Assembly: GCA_038501625.1 (NCBI GenBank)
Contig: JAZAYU010000123.1
Span: 1,488,001-1,552,000 of the forward strand
Direction: 5' to 3'
Source of the DNA: Corbicula japonica
Taxonomy: Eukaryota > Mollusca > Bivalvia > Venerida > Cyrenidae
Length of the DNA stretch: 64,000 bases
The notes beneath the pieces are model-generated. The model did no database searches, was not told the origin of the DNA, and was given only the letters and a program-made list of their open reading frames with translations. A program made the translations under genes and the position numbers. Positions 35,518 to 49,100 of the stretch are shown here, in pieces (position 1 is the first letter of the stretch; every line of letters begins with the position of its first letter).

Positions 35518-37123
35518 GCCTACCGGAATTGCAACACCGGGGACCAATGTGTTTTGATTGTTTGCACCAAGAGGGTTCCGACACGTGTAGGACTGTGCAA
35601 ATGTGTGGATCCGATCAGGTACATGTGTATCTTGGTTAACATTGACATTTTAACTTTTTGTGTCGAATCCAATCTTTTACTACTTTGTAAAGGATGTTTT
35701 TGATGAATATATCTTGCTATGTGAAGCATTAATATGTTGGAAAGTTTTCATTGTTAGCTTTAAAATAATGTTGTTTCTGTAACATTGACTTTGTATGATG
35801 GTCACATGTCTTTAAGCCTGCGAATTGCAAGTTGTAACGAAATAGTAAATAAAATTAACATATTAAGTCAAACAGCTTTAAAAGTTAACACATTTTCCAT
35901 TGACTGATTTTTGTTATTAAATTAACAACAAATTAACAAAAGAGAAAGAGTGAGGTAAGTTTTCGTTAACTTTGCAAATTCTTTGAAAACTATAATTGTA
36001 TTTACGTGTACTTTGCCTAAAGGTTTGCACAATTGACCAATACAAATGGGGTGATGGATATCGTTACGAAACGGGTTGCTCAGATACAACGGTAGGAAAA
36101 AAAACTTTGTTACCTTTAATGAATAAGGAATAAATTAAGATTTTGTTGGAACATATTAAATACAGCCACATATAGAAAATAGATAACACTTATGGGTTAG
36201 AACATTAAGTCTAAGTGTGAATTGTAATGCCTCTAATGGACCTAGCAATCGTACCATAGAGTAATTACAACGAGTTCTCTTAAGAAAACAGCGACAACAT
36301 GAAAACAGGAACTACGTGACCATTTAAATCTTAATAATCAGAAGTTTACTAATACAACAAGTGTTACTAAGCTTAATAACCAGTCTTTCAGTCGGGCAGT
36401 CAATCCGCAAGTTTTCTTAGCTCTTCTCTATATTCGAACTATAATATGTATGTGTAATACGTCTTATGTTAATATCTTTATAAGTTCAATGTGTAAAGAA
36501 AAATAAACGTTATCATGAAATTCAATGTTGGATCTTCACAAAGCAAAATAAAACGCTATAAATGCACAATGTACACGCGAAAAATTTCTCGCCCATTGAC
36601 CCGTCCATTTTGGCGCTAAGAACATTTTTACAGCGTTAATGTATGTGAATATTGACAAAGTACGATAATAAATTGTTAAGTCAAGTCGTAAACACATGGA
36701 ACAACGCAAAATATAAACATGATTTATAAATTTTTAAAAGTAACTTTGATGGGGTAAATTTTAGGTTCGGCTAAACCCGGGTCTAGGCGGCGTAGGCAGC
36801 TGTAGGCATTTTTATTACTACATATGAACGGGCTCAGTCATACCGAGCCTGCTGTATTTTCATATTTTCCGTGTTTAGTGGCTTAAAAAGTTCACTTTTA
36901 ATCTATTTTATGTCATATTTCACAAGCGATAAACGGTACAAAGAACATGTGATGTAGAAGCCTTAATATCCATGATAACTTATTTTATCGCAGGCATGCA
37001 AATCTAGACGGGACGTTCAAGACCTTCAACTTCAGTCGAGATCTGTTCTAACATGCACGCAGTGTTGCCATACAGACTTTTGCAACACTAACTGCTCAAA
37101 TACACGTCATCCAGAAATAATAG
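35518..37123 (+). CDS. Ly6/uPAR domain 2 (three exons)
   Basis: Exons 35518-35618, 36023-36091 and 36994-37123, with phases 1-0, 0-0 and 0-1, the same architecture as domain 1. Donors are GTACAT, GTAGGA and GTATCA. Spliced, they encode 100 codons with 12 cysteines: MCFDCLHQEGSDTCRTVQMC, then VCTIDQYKWGDGYRYETGC, and VLTCTQCCHTDFCNTNC. A short GLPELQHRGP linker leads in. The exon pattern and CC....FCN ending match domain 1. The exon leaves in phase 1, so further coding sequence must follow, but I could not identify the next exon. No stop interrupts this block. Confidence 0.8.
36745..36900 (+). repeat. Repeat family A copy
   Basis: It contains CTAAACCCGGGTCTAGGCGG and TCATACCGAGCCTGCTG, reverse complements of the conserved blocks at 6790-6970. 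It lies inside the intron between the last two Ly6 exons. Confidence 0.75.
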
Positions 37124-37864
37124 GTATCATATATTTTACTACTGAGATGACTTTGACATATTGTTGCTTATAAGTTTGAACATACTTATATGTTGTTGTC
37201 ACTTACCTATCATTTTCGGCAATGTATGGCTAGCGAGAAAGTAAGGAATCATTATACAAAAATACTGTGCTGACACAAATACCCTTTTAGTAATAAACGT
37301 ATTAAAACTTTCGCTAGCAGGAACAAAAGACAAACTATTTAAAGGGAAAGGTATAGCCTTTTAAATTTATACTGTATAATTAAACATGCTTTTCATGTGC
37401 GACTGTACTTATAACAATATTTCTAGCTGTCAAACCAAGGGATGCTATTATGAGGCCCTTCTGATTGTTCAAGCGCATACGTGTATAATCGTAGTTAAAT
37501 TATATTTTAACCATCAATGTTTACAAATTATCAACTAACCATAAGGGTCGCCATGGCTGGTTATTTTAAATTAACGAGTTACTGATTTCCTGTTGATTAT
37601 ACTATTACAGATTTAGCAGTCGGGCCTCAGTTTTAACACTTCAGTTAATACAATAACAGCTGTTTTACAGTTACTCGTCTTGCTTTACTCATGCAAAATC
37701 TCTATCAAAACATTTACCGTCAACTAAAATTACCGATGTCTTTAACAAAATATATTGTCAAAACTGTGGAGTCGTCAGTCATGGCATTCATTGCCAGGCG
37801 AAATTGATAAAAACCTCGTGATCTTATTAATTAAGAAAATGCAATCTGAATTTAAATTAGCGAT
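37124..37864. other. No supported exon
   Basis: The next exon of the IgGFc/Ly6 gene should lie here or beyond. A stretch after CTGTTTTACAG at 37670 stays open for about 45 codons in the required phase, but it has no recognisable domain or membrane segment. Confidence 0.3.
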
Positions 37865-38040
37865 AACACGGAGGCAGAAATAAAAGAAACTGATCGTGCT
37901 TCACGGTGACGTCTCGAAATGCACCTAACATATACACAAACTTTAAAACTCCTGCCTCAATCTTGCAAACAATGAGGTTATAAATAGTAGATGGGCGAAT
38001 CACCAATCTTGCAGATAACGCTGTAGAATGTCATGCTGGT
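37865..38040 (-). repeat. RT element 3' fragment
   Basis: AAATAAAAGAAACTGATCG, then AACAATGAGG, GTAGATGGG and GATAACGCTGTAGAATGTCA align in order with 14720-14885, the 3' region of the RT element. Confidence 0.6.
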
Positions 38041-38984
38041 TGTTGTTGTTGTTTATTTTTTTTATTTTTTTCGTTTTTTATTTCCCCATTGTTATTTTTG
38101 TCACTAAATCAACGGATAACTAACATATTACAATTAGCGTTAGTTAAGTTTTTTAACTGTATTGTTGTTTTGTTGTGTTTTTTTTTTGTTTCAGGTTGAA
38201 CAGCTTTATTCTGTTGCGGAGGGGATGTTTTGATTATGTGATTCAATGCTTGCAATGAAGTTAATGACGAAAATAAATAACTTCAGCATGTTTTCGTTTG
38301 ATTTGGAACACAAAAAGTAAAACAGCTAGGTGCAATGCTTGTTGTAGAGCTATATCCACGTCGTTTGGTTTATTGGTGCTTAAACTTGCTGTTGTGATGT
38401 TTACGTTACGTTATTAAAATCCTGTTATAAGTATTCTTTGAAAGTCTGGCCAAGCTGTTAAATTCAAATAAGAAAAACTTAACAATCAAGTTATACCGGA
38501 GGTATTTCCCTCACCTGGTAATTAGCATCAATACTTATCGGAGCCCCTGATTATTGAGACAAGTACGAACTATTTTTTACATGTTGTTCTTTTTAAGTAA
38601 TAGCTAATGTTTTACACATATACACCCTTTCATTTAATATTCATTTGTCTATTCTTTGATTTTATTAAATGGTAATAAAAATACATAAAACCTTATTCTA
38701 TACTCGTGAGTCAGTAAAATTACAAAGAATAAACAAGTGCTGATTTGATTAAGCTTTTTGTGTTGTATATACTCACAACTTTGAATATTTCTGATCCCAT
38801 TATTCCCATGTTTAAATCTAACGCGGATTCCGGGAAGGGTTGAGTAGGTTACCCTTTTTAATTCTTTAATATAATGAGTGTCATTACTTTGTCTATTTGT
38901 CTAGTGTTGATATTTCAAATGAGCAAAATTCGCAATAATTATACCATACAAAAGTATAAGCGTATTTTGTGTCAACCTGATGAT
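38041..38984. other. No gene seen
   Basis: T-rich sequence with short GTT and T runs near 38040-38195. Nothing else was recognised. Confidence 0.35.
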
Positions 38985-39160
38985 AACTTTAAGTGTGAGG
39001 TTGGTGCACCCTAAAACTGGTTTAAACGCCCCTGTCCCCGTGGGAAATTGGAGTACCCTAGAACCTGGTTTAAACCTACGTTGGATAATTGTTTGCATTT
39101 CCATTACTGTCTGCTCAATCAAACTGAGCCTGCACTATTTTCATATTTATCGTGATCGGT
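38985..39160 (+). repeat. Composite fragment: RT element 3' part and family A
   Basis: GTGAGGTTGGTGCACCCT and GTACCCTAGAACCTGGTTTA belong to the RT element 3' region. CAATCAAACTGAGCCTGCAC, immediately after, is the end of family A. Confidence 0.6.
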
Positions 39161-40194
39161 TCCCGAAATTCCCTTTTCTATTATTGTTATGCTAACTTTG
39201 AGATTGTTCGTATACTGTTGCAACAATTTCAGCAATGCTCAACAGTATAATTATCGCCAGTCTTCAACGGTAGCCTAAGTGAAAAATAAGACGGTGGAAT
39301 ACACTTATTCTCTAAGAAACCTGCATTATTTTGGCATTAATCGCATTAAATGTTATTTCACCCATTAGAATTTAAATAATCATAAAGCTTGATATACACT
39401 TTAAAGGACAAGAAAATACGCAATAAAATAGTTTCCAGAACTGTTTAATTGACAACCATTTCTATTAAAAGTAAGCCGAACTCTAGAAACATTTTCACTT
39501 TCATGTGACTTAAAAGGAAATTTCGTAGCGATATCCTTGTGTGATTCTGTTCAGTGAGAGAAAACACTGACTGATTATCAAGCCAAGAGGTATTTACTAA
39601 CACTTAAGAAAAAAGTGTGTTCAAGTCGTTACTAATATTTGAAATTTCAAACGTAGTTTTACAATTATTTTTCGCTTTTTTACTCGTTTGCATGGGCAAC
39701 TAAAAAGAGATTGTATTCACATGTTGTCGCATTCCTTGTATGCTTGTTTTCAACTGATGAGTAAACTTATTCGCCAATGTATCCGTTCTTGAACTGTTTT
39801 CAGTTATCATATATTACAATAGACAATGGAGCAACATTTTGCAAGCTCGGTAAACATAAATTCTCGTTCTCTGTCGTTGACTTATTTTTGAGACTGTTTA
39901 TTGTTTTCAATAAACAATATTTAATGTGCTTTCAATAAAAAATAAAATATGAGTCAGAAGCCATCGCCTTTCCGCACAGCCAAAGCGTTAACAAAATGAT
40001 CAATTTCAAATTAGACACCACGTGCAAAGAACGAAAGAGAAAACCTGGGGGTTATTGCCAGGTAACGTCAGGACTTATGTTGCATCGACATCATTTGTAT
40101 TAGATATTTGGTATTTAGTTGGGTCATTTGACGTTATGACATTGTTTTACCTCCATTCTCTACTTCAGCTTTATATAATTACTCATTTCGTAAA
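39161..40194. other. No gene seen
   Basis: AT-rich DNA downstream of the serine hydrolase stop codon. It may include that gene's 3' UTR, but no clear polyadenylation signal was settled on. Confidence 0.35.
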
Positions 40195-43100
40195 CTAATT
40201 GATAATGTCCAGTAAGAAAACAAAGAACGCAATAAACACTTCGGAAGAACAGACATGTGAACCGCGGTTAATTCCATGAGCTGCGTTGTTCTTTGGTCTG
40301 CTTTTGGGTTTAACCTTCGGGAATACTGGTGGATCTTTGGTCTCGAAACTTGTTGCAACAACAGAAACTACGTTTTCTTTGCCGAACGTAAATTTCATCG
40401 TCGAATAGTCGCGGATATTTTCCAGCAATCCACATCCTTGTGCGTAAAACTGATCTCTGGACGTTTTGGCATACAGAACAAATTGAGCGAACCCGTATGA
40501 AGCCATCAGATATCCTGATGTATCGTTCAGATATATTTCGATATCGCCATATGCTTTGTTAGAAAATAGTCCCTCGTATGACGTAAAAGGTCTGTACGGT
40601 ACAATATCCTTGCGCGGAGTAGAAGATTCCGACTTGGAAGACTTCTTATGCCATGGTTCAGGAAAAGAACAAACTGACTGATTGTCAAGCCAAGACGAAT
40701 TTCCTAACACTAAGTCTGCCATATATAGATGCATATTTGTGCGGAAAAAGTAGTCCGAGTCGTCACCACTCATAGCGGTAAACATTCCTGTTTTCAGTGC
40801 AGGAATAAGCGTCAAAATTGAACAATAGCCGTATGTTGATCCAGTATGAGTCAATATTGGGTATCCTGAAAACACAATCAAAGCAAATACAATTTTAAAA
40901 TACTTAAACATATAAATACAATTTATATTACTCAGTTAAAAAAATTAACTAACGTAATACAAATATTTTAACTTTTATAAACTGAAAACTTTATGACACA
41001 GCAGACAAAAGTTATGTAAGAGTTGTGTTTGAATAAAATTACTATATATCGGTAAGCTTCTTTAAGAGCATGATCAAGTTATCATTTGATTTTACAATCA
41101 TGCAAAGTTTACCTCTGTAATGCCCTAACCTCCAACCTAGTCCATAGTTGGTATTAGTCAGTGTCACAGGTGTTACCGGTTTCGTGTAATATTTGCTCGC
41201 TGTGGAAGATGAAATGCTGTTTTGCGGCTTGTAAGCTTCTTCCAGTAGATCGTGTTCAATGATATGTCTATAAGAATCTCGTTGAACCTCACTGTCTAAA
41301 TTAAACATCATCCATTTTGCCATATCGACTGCATTGCTGAGAATACAACCCGAACCACAAAGAAGACCCCATCGCCTGGAAGATTAACAAATAACTTATA
41401 AACAATAAAACATGGTAGTTTAAGATTTGAGAAAACTTTTAAATTAGCTATGTATTAATATAAATTTTACACTACCAGTTCTAGTAAAACAGTAAAAAAG
41501 TGAAATATGTATATTAGGAATCGCCACACTCACAAAACACAGTCTCCCCCCCCCCCACACACACATATATTGAAGCAGATTAGAGGAAAAGAGTGCATGA
41601 TTTTATGAGTATGTCAAATTAAAATAAGTCGCTACAAACAATTACCGAAAAGGAGAACTCCTGGGGTTACCGCCTTGGAACGGTCAGTGGCAAAACAATT
41701 ACAAATTGTGTTCAATACAATCAAAGCGGTTTGGAAGATGACGTAAGATACGCATAAAGCTCTGCCAATTCTATCGTAACCATGTAAATCAAGCAATCAA
41801 AGCAGTCAAAGAGATTATATAGATCACAGAAATTGACTTTAATGTCATGCCAGTTCTATATATAAGTAAGCATTCGAGGACAAATAATAAGTTTTCATAC
41901 ATGACCCCCCCCCCCCTAGTTTATTCCTTTATCAAGCAATCATATAGCATCCATAATAAGTTGTCCGAAATAATAAACATGCCCTTACATGTGTGATGTC
42001 TGACTTTGCAATAGTCTCTGCTATTTAGTGAATGATCTGGTAAAGGCATTATTTATTGTAAACATCCCTCGATGGTATTATGCTCCTTTTAAACCATGCA
42101 GAATGTCAATCACTGTGACTGGCATTATATAGGCATACTTGATCTATCCTTTTCGAAGGATACTGATGGTATGTTATGTGTCTGTCACTTGCAAGGTTGG
42201 CTTGGCGCTGCTGCCATATTTGTACTGCTTTGGAGTTATCTGTACATTTAGTAATGAAATATCATGTAATTTGTAGAGTTTGATGTGTGTATACTCGGCC
42301 AAAATGATACATTGACAAAACAACATGGAAAACTCTTACACATGTAATACATTAATGATGCCAGTGAATGCAAATATCTGGAGGAATTTGATCACCAATA
42401 TGTTTATCTTGGAAGTTGTCGGTACAGTATCTTATCAGTTTAAAAAAAAAGAAAAAAAGAACAAAGTTACGTTGTAGTGGAAAATTAGGCATTAACTGTG
42501 TGAAAAAAAAACCCATCTTCCCGCTTGATCACATGTCCAGATATGTGCAAATGATACAAATTAAATGAAAGATAAAATATATCATTACTAAACAATATTT
42601 AAATTTTAAAAGGTAACTTTTCATTTTTGTTCAGTATATATCCCTTGCATACTGAAGCTTTGAACGCTAGAAATACGCAAACAAATTTTTACTCTTGGAA
42701 ATGGCACTTCAATTCGGATTCTGGAGCACAATCAATGATGTTTCTTCTAACTTATCATTGTCGGTAGCAGTATAAAGGCATACTTGAACTATTCTTTATT
42801 TGTTTATACGGATAGTACATATATGTACTGTGTCTGTCTCTTGCATGGTTGGCTAGGCGCTACCGCCGAATTTGTATAACTTTGGGGTTACATATACATT
42901 TATAAAAACAAATAATTATTCTTTTATAATAGTGATGACGTTACTACACGTAAGCTTTCACTTCGTACGATGCACGACATCTTAGTAACTCACTGTCAGC
43001 TTTTTAATTATACCAAGAAAGAAATTTAGAAACTACCTGCTAAAATCTGAAGGAACAGGATTCAATATTCCATACATTTTCTGGTAAGCAGTGGCAACGT

Positions 43101-46100
43101 CTAATTTGTCCAGGTTTGCCGTAGTAAGGAATGTAGTTGACGTCATATTCAAGGGAGATACTATTTTCTCTGTAACAAGCTCCTCCCAGGATTTCCCTCC
43201 TATGACCTCCGATATGTAAGTAAGAAGCCCATACATTAGGTTGCTGTAGTAGAAGGATGTCCGAAATCCACCATCGGGAGAAAGATGCTTTAAACGGCTG
43301 AATTTGGAAAAAAATGTCATTATAATAGTGTATGCATTTGGGATTATACTTGCGAACAGAATTCAAAAGTAGTTCTTCTGAAATATCGTATTCATTTAGA
43401 AACAAACGCTAATCTATATTTTCTATGCTGTGTAACAATTTAAATACTATTAACTGACTGTATTAAAAAAACAACGTCAAATTCTCCCATACCTCACAAA
43501 TAGCGTTGGCTTTTTAATCGGATTTTAATAAGATGTGAAACAACGTGAGATCTGCCTTTCTGTTGTTAAATGTAAAATTATAAAATTAAGCTATTTCTTT
43601 TCATTTAATTTAATAGAACTAAAATCATAATAACTCGACGAGATTCTCTCGTGTCAACTTGTCGTCCAGGCGTAGTTGGTTGTGACTTGGTATGCCTAGA
43701 CGGTGTGCCAGTAAATCTTCAAGTGTGGCGTAGTTGGACCGCAGATAATCTTTGAAGATATCGTTACGTTTCAGAACGTCCTTGATCTTAGTTGACAGCG
43801 ACAACCTTAAAATATCAGGGAAGTTAATAAGTTGTTGGGTTTTGTTTCAAAGAGGTTGCACTGTTCTATAAAAGGTTGAATTTATCAACAGCTTCTTTCG
43901 CTCTGACTGACGGCGAAAGTGAATGATAACTGCTTTGAATATGTTTTAACTGTGCCACTTTCCAAGGACTGTAGTCCTCCGTTTGTCGTAATTTACTAAT
44001 TCATATGTTTGATTCAACACGATTTTTATGAGACTGACCAGCTTTATGAAATTTTAAAGTTAAAACCTGTTTTATACTAAGAAGATTACTAGTATTCGGT
44101 AACTCTTTACTAAGTTTATTATTATACTGCAAAGAAATTTGCTTTAATTTGATTGGATGGTTTGCCGTTGATGTATATCCGTATTTACGGATCGGCCGTA
44201 GATATGAACGCACGTGCCTTAATTTCCCTCTCTGGCCTCCCACCTTTTGTTGTCGTCCGCCATTTTGTTTTGAATTTCCGTGAAAATGCATAAGTTGAAG
44301 CCGATTTTGTAAATTATATAGCGATATGCTTAGGGATTACTAAAATTGTTACAGAAAATATTTGTGTTATGTATTTAACGTTGAAAACGATCAGATTATT
44401 CTCAAATTTTGTTAATAATTATCAAATCGATAGTCCCTTCAATTTCCATAGAAGTGACGTCATACAGGTAAATTAATGACGTCAGACATGTAATTATTGA
44501 GGTTCTCAGAGGGGAATAAAGCCGTTCGGCATTAATAAGCAAAAAAATGAAAAATCTATGTTTTCTAATCAATTTTGTCTGAAAAAGTCTTTGCAGTATA
44601 ATAAAACAATTATTTGGTTCCTTAAAAGGGTATGTGAGGATATATTGCCGGTCTGGGTGTCATATTATCCCTCGCCTGCGGCTCGGGTAATATGACACCC
44701 AGACCGGCAATATATCCTCACATTCCCTGTCAAGAAACCAAATAACTATATAATATTTTAATTTATTGATTAGATGCATATTCAGTGTGTTGGTCTCGCG
44801 TGACGCTCTCTATGATACTGAATGCAGTAAACAAAACTGAGAAATCATGCAAATCGTTTAGAAGACAGACAAATACAGTTTGAAGAATATTATATAGTTA
44901 TTTGGTTCCTTGACAGGGTGTGTGAGGATATATTGCCGGTCTGGGTGTCATATTACCCGAGCCGCAGGCGAGGGATAATATGACACCCAGACCGGCAATA
45001 TATACTCACATACCCTTTCAAGGAACCAAATAATTGTTTTATTATACTGCAAAGACTTTTTCAGACAAAAAAAATTAGAAAACATCGATTTTTCATTTAT
45101 TTCGCTTATTTAATGCCGAACGGCGTAATTCCCCTCAGAGAACCTCAATAATTACATGTCTGACGTCATTTATTTACCTGCATGACGTCACTTCTATAGA
45201 GATTGAATGGACTATCGATTGGATATTTATTTACAAAATTTGAGAATAATCTGATTGTTTTCTACGTTAAAACATAACACAAATATTTTCTGTAACAATT
45301 TTAGTAATCCCTAAGCATAACGCTTTATAATTTACAATATTGGCTTCAAATTATGCATTTTTACGGAAATTCAAAACAAAATGGCGGATGACAATAAAAG
45401 CTGGGAGGCCAGAGAGGGAAATTAAGGCACGTGCGTTCATATCTAAGGCCGATCCGTAAATACGGATATACATCAAAGGCAAATTATCCAATCAAATTCA
45501 AGCAAATTTCTTTGCAGTATAATAAAGCGACTCATCTATAAAAAGATCATAATATAATGTTCTAAAATTTCATATTTGTCCGAACATTAGCACAAACTTT
45601 TAAATATAAAACCCTAAGGTTTTCCCCTTTTAATAGTGTCATGTGTTCTGCTCTCAGAAAGATTGTTAATTAAGTCCTTTTTGTATTCTCCGGAATACAA
45701 TGGCTTACTTAATAAGTTATCACTATATGTTTTTTTATTTATCCATATTTAATAGTAGATAATTCACAACTAGAAATAAATCTTTTATCGTTCATAAAAT
45801 TCATGACTACGCTACAACGATTAACATTTAGAAGATTTATCTGTTCAGTGTAGCATTATGCTACCGCAAGAGAACAACACTAACAAAAGTTAAGTGTAAA
45901 TGTCGGTCTAGGAGCCCTCGTCGAAGGTCGCTCGGACGAGCTACTAAGACTGCCGCACTAGCATGCTACTAGAATGCTGCACTAAGAATACCGCACTCTC
46001 AATAGCAACTGCCTTGCTCGTCCAGTATATATGTAGAACCTATACTGTTTACATAGCTACCTTTATAAACAAAGTTAACGATAATGTCTCTAGGATTATA

Positions 46101-49100
46101 TAACTATTGTAATAATGAACAATCTGCAACCATAGCGATAACAGGCCGATACAGTGATGTACCTGCTGACCCTATCCGCAGGCATTGTGTCCAGTTCAAG
46201 CTTGACAGACTGACCCTCTAACAGGTTCATCGAGTACTGATATCGCTGTAGTTGCTTATTATATTACATTCAGCTATAAATATAATAATGCTCTTTAAAT
46301 GTTTTCTTGTTTTGAAACCTTCTTTTTTGTACCGAGTCTGCAATATTTTAATCTATTTGCTTTCAATCTTTATTATTCATCTCTATAATATCAAAGTAAC
46401 GTTGTTTTGGCGCATGGCGGCTGTAAAATGTCTCCGTATACATTCAGTCAGTGGTGTTACCATTTACGCCCTTTCAACATCGTTGAGAATGATACATAAT
46501 ATCTGTGCACATACTGTATTGAGTAGGCTCACCCCGGTGTTAGGCGGCGTAGACAGTAATACGCATTTCTATTACTGCCCATTGGCTGGCTAGGTTAAAC
46601 CGAGCCTATAATATTTTGATTATTTTTCGTCGTCGATGGTTTCCAAAGTTCCTCTTTCATCTATTTAACGGAAAACTGTGAAATATAAAATACAAACAAC
46701 CATTATTCCCTGTCCCCCATCTTTTCATTAAAACAACAATTTGCTTATGTTATCATTTTCTACTGTGCTAGTTTTTTTTTCGTTTGATCCAGTTTAAAAT
46801 GTTTACAAAACTTTCTTTAATTTAGAAATGTTTTCATCTGTTTTATAAAAGAGTTTAAAACTGCAGTAACGTTGAAGTTAGCGATTGTTATCTGCACCTG
46901 GATTTGTTTTCGTTTCTCGAGATTATTTACATAAAGTCTCTCTGAACATTATATACACATGATCATTACTAGTTACTGAATCTGCTGCAGGCCATTACTT
47001 CTTAATACAATACTCTCAATACCATGTAACTATACATTTTATTTTCTGCATGGTATATTGATAGAAAATGGACTTTGTTTTCTTATTATCAATATTGTTT
47101 GGATCATTAATTAGTTGCTGTTTTCGCGTCGTGGACTTCTGCCAAAAATGTGTAGATGGAAGAGATGTTGTATCGGTTGGCCTCAGTAGCTGAGTAGCTC
47201 GGTGGTTGAGTTCAAGTTAATGTCGTTAAATTAATATTTAGCCTGGCAACAGCTAGATGGTTTATAAAAAGAAAAACACTGAAATACTTATTATCCCTTT
47301 TTTATTATTGCATTTTCTTTTTTCTGATATGCTGAACCATCTATGTTCTGTGAGATAAGGGGATAAGGGATGTATGCAAAATGTGTATCAGTAAGGTACC
47401 TGCAGGAGTTGCTTTTCTTGCAGGTTTTGATAATTATTGCATTGGTGACATGAGAATATATAACAGAACAAAGGAACGGAAATCAATTATTTCAAAATTA
47501 TGTAGCCCTTTATGTTATGACTTGAATGACTCGAGCTTTAAGTTTCCGTAACTTTCAAAACAAATACAGAGTCTGACGTAAAACAGATGAAAAAGGAACG
47601 TTGAATGCCAATGAACATGGCAAATTTGAAAATAGTGCAGGCTCTGTTTGATTGGGGGCCTGTTCATTAGCTGTAATGGAAATGCATATTACTGCCCATG
47701 CCAATCGGCCCCGGGTTTAGCGTAACTCAATATTTACACAAGTAAACAGTGCAGTTTAGATCCATCCCAAACGTTGTTTTGCACGAGTCGATGCAAGTAA
47801 GTCGCCATTGTCTGCTCGCATTAATACTAATAGCATTTTAGCCATTTGACGTAGGGACATTTTTTTCTGATTACAACATACGTACATGTTCCAATTAAAA
47901 GGTAAAAACATATAGCAGCTATCGTTCCTTATAGTCTCCAGGGAAAGGAGCAATAATCCTGTCAAGAAATTGAACATGTATCAAGAACTTCTAACATTTA
48001 ATGTTCTAATACTTGTGTCGCATTTTCCAATCAGAATGAAAAGAGACAATTTAAACATGTATTTAATGTAATGTTTGTTCAAATCCTTTTTTAAACTGAA
48101 ATATATGATTATAATGTTGAGCAAGGTCAGCCAAAACGACTAACGCTACAACTTTTGTTTTACAAGACCCAATAATAAATGAAACTAATATTGGAGACCA
48201 GTCTCAAATCTCAATATGTTTGGGATTTGAGACTGATCTCCTGGGCCCAAGATCATAATGCTAAGATTGGAGAATAGTCTCAAATCTAAAGCATCGGTTT
48301 GGCTGAATTAGCTGAAATTGCGACCAGTCAGATGCTTTAGATTTTTAGAGACTGGTCTCCAGATTTAGATTTGATTAATGTTAATGCATTTTGCACCGTT
48401 AAATTGCGGGAAATTCCAATCTAAGCAATATGTCAAAATACATACATGTGAATTCATATTCGCTGTTTTAATAGCCTCTCATGAAATAAAAAAAATATAT
48501 AAACGATACCAAAAATTTTTTAAATGTTTTTCTGCTATGTGAAATGTTCATTTTAGAGCCCGTCCATTTAACATTACATTCATTTCATTATGATTGCTTT
48601 TTGTGCACATGCTATAGAAAGGTCTCTCAAGTGAAGTATACCATTCTGAAATCTCTATATTCTTTTGTTTAAGTTGTAGACGACCGTTTAATAACACCGT
48701 TGAAAACACATTGTATCGTTTCTTTTGGACAGTAGTTTTATATAAAACTTTTCGAAATTCATTAATGTTTGTATTGATTGACACATTGTCATGAAATATA
48801 ATGTTATTGCTAAACAAAATATTTTACACACTTACGATTTATTTTCTTCAATCTGTTTCAATATCAACGTCGCTGCAAACGCCTTGGACAGTGAAGCGAT
48901 TCCAAACAGCGTTTCGTTTGTAACGGGTTCGAGTTGATCCAGTGACTTATGCCCGAACCCCTTTGCAAACAACACTTCTCCGTCCTTTACAACAGACACG
49001 CTTAAACCCGGGTTATCATGACATGCACGTCCGGCTTCTATAAAGTCCTCAACTTGCCTCTGGAAACTTAATTTATCAAAATTTCCACTATCACCTGTTA

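Noticed and set aside
37671..37808. Possible terminal exon of the IgGFc/Ly6 gene after CTGTTTTACAG
   Set aside because: It stays open in the right phase for about 45 codons, but has no cysteines, membrane segment or known domain.
47175..47215. tRNA-like SINE head (GGCCTCAGTAGCTGAG)
   Set aside because: No convincing B box or cloverleaf follows.
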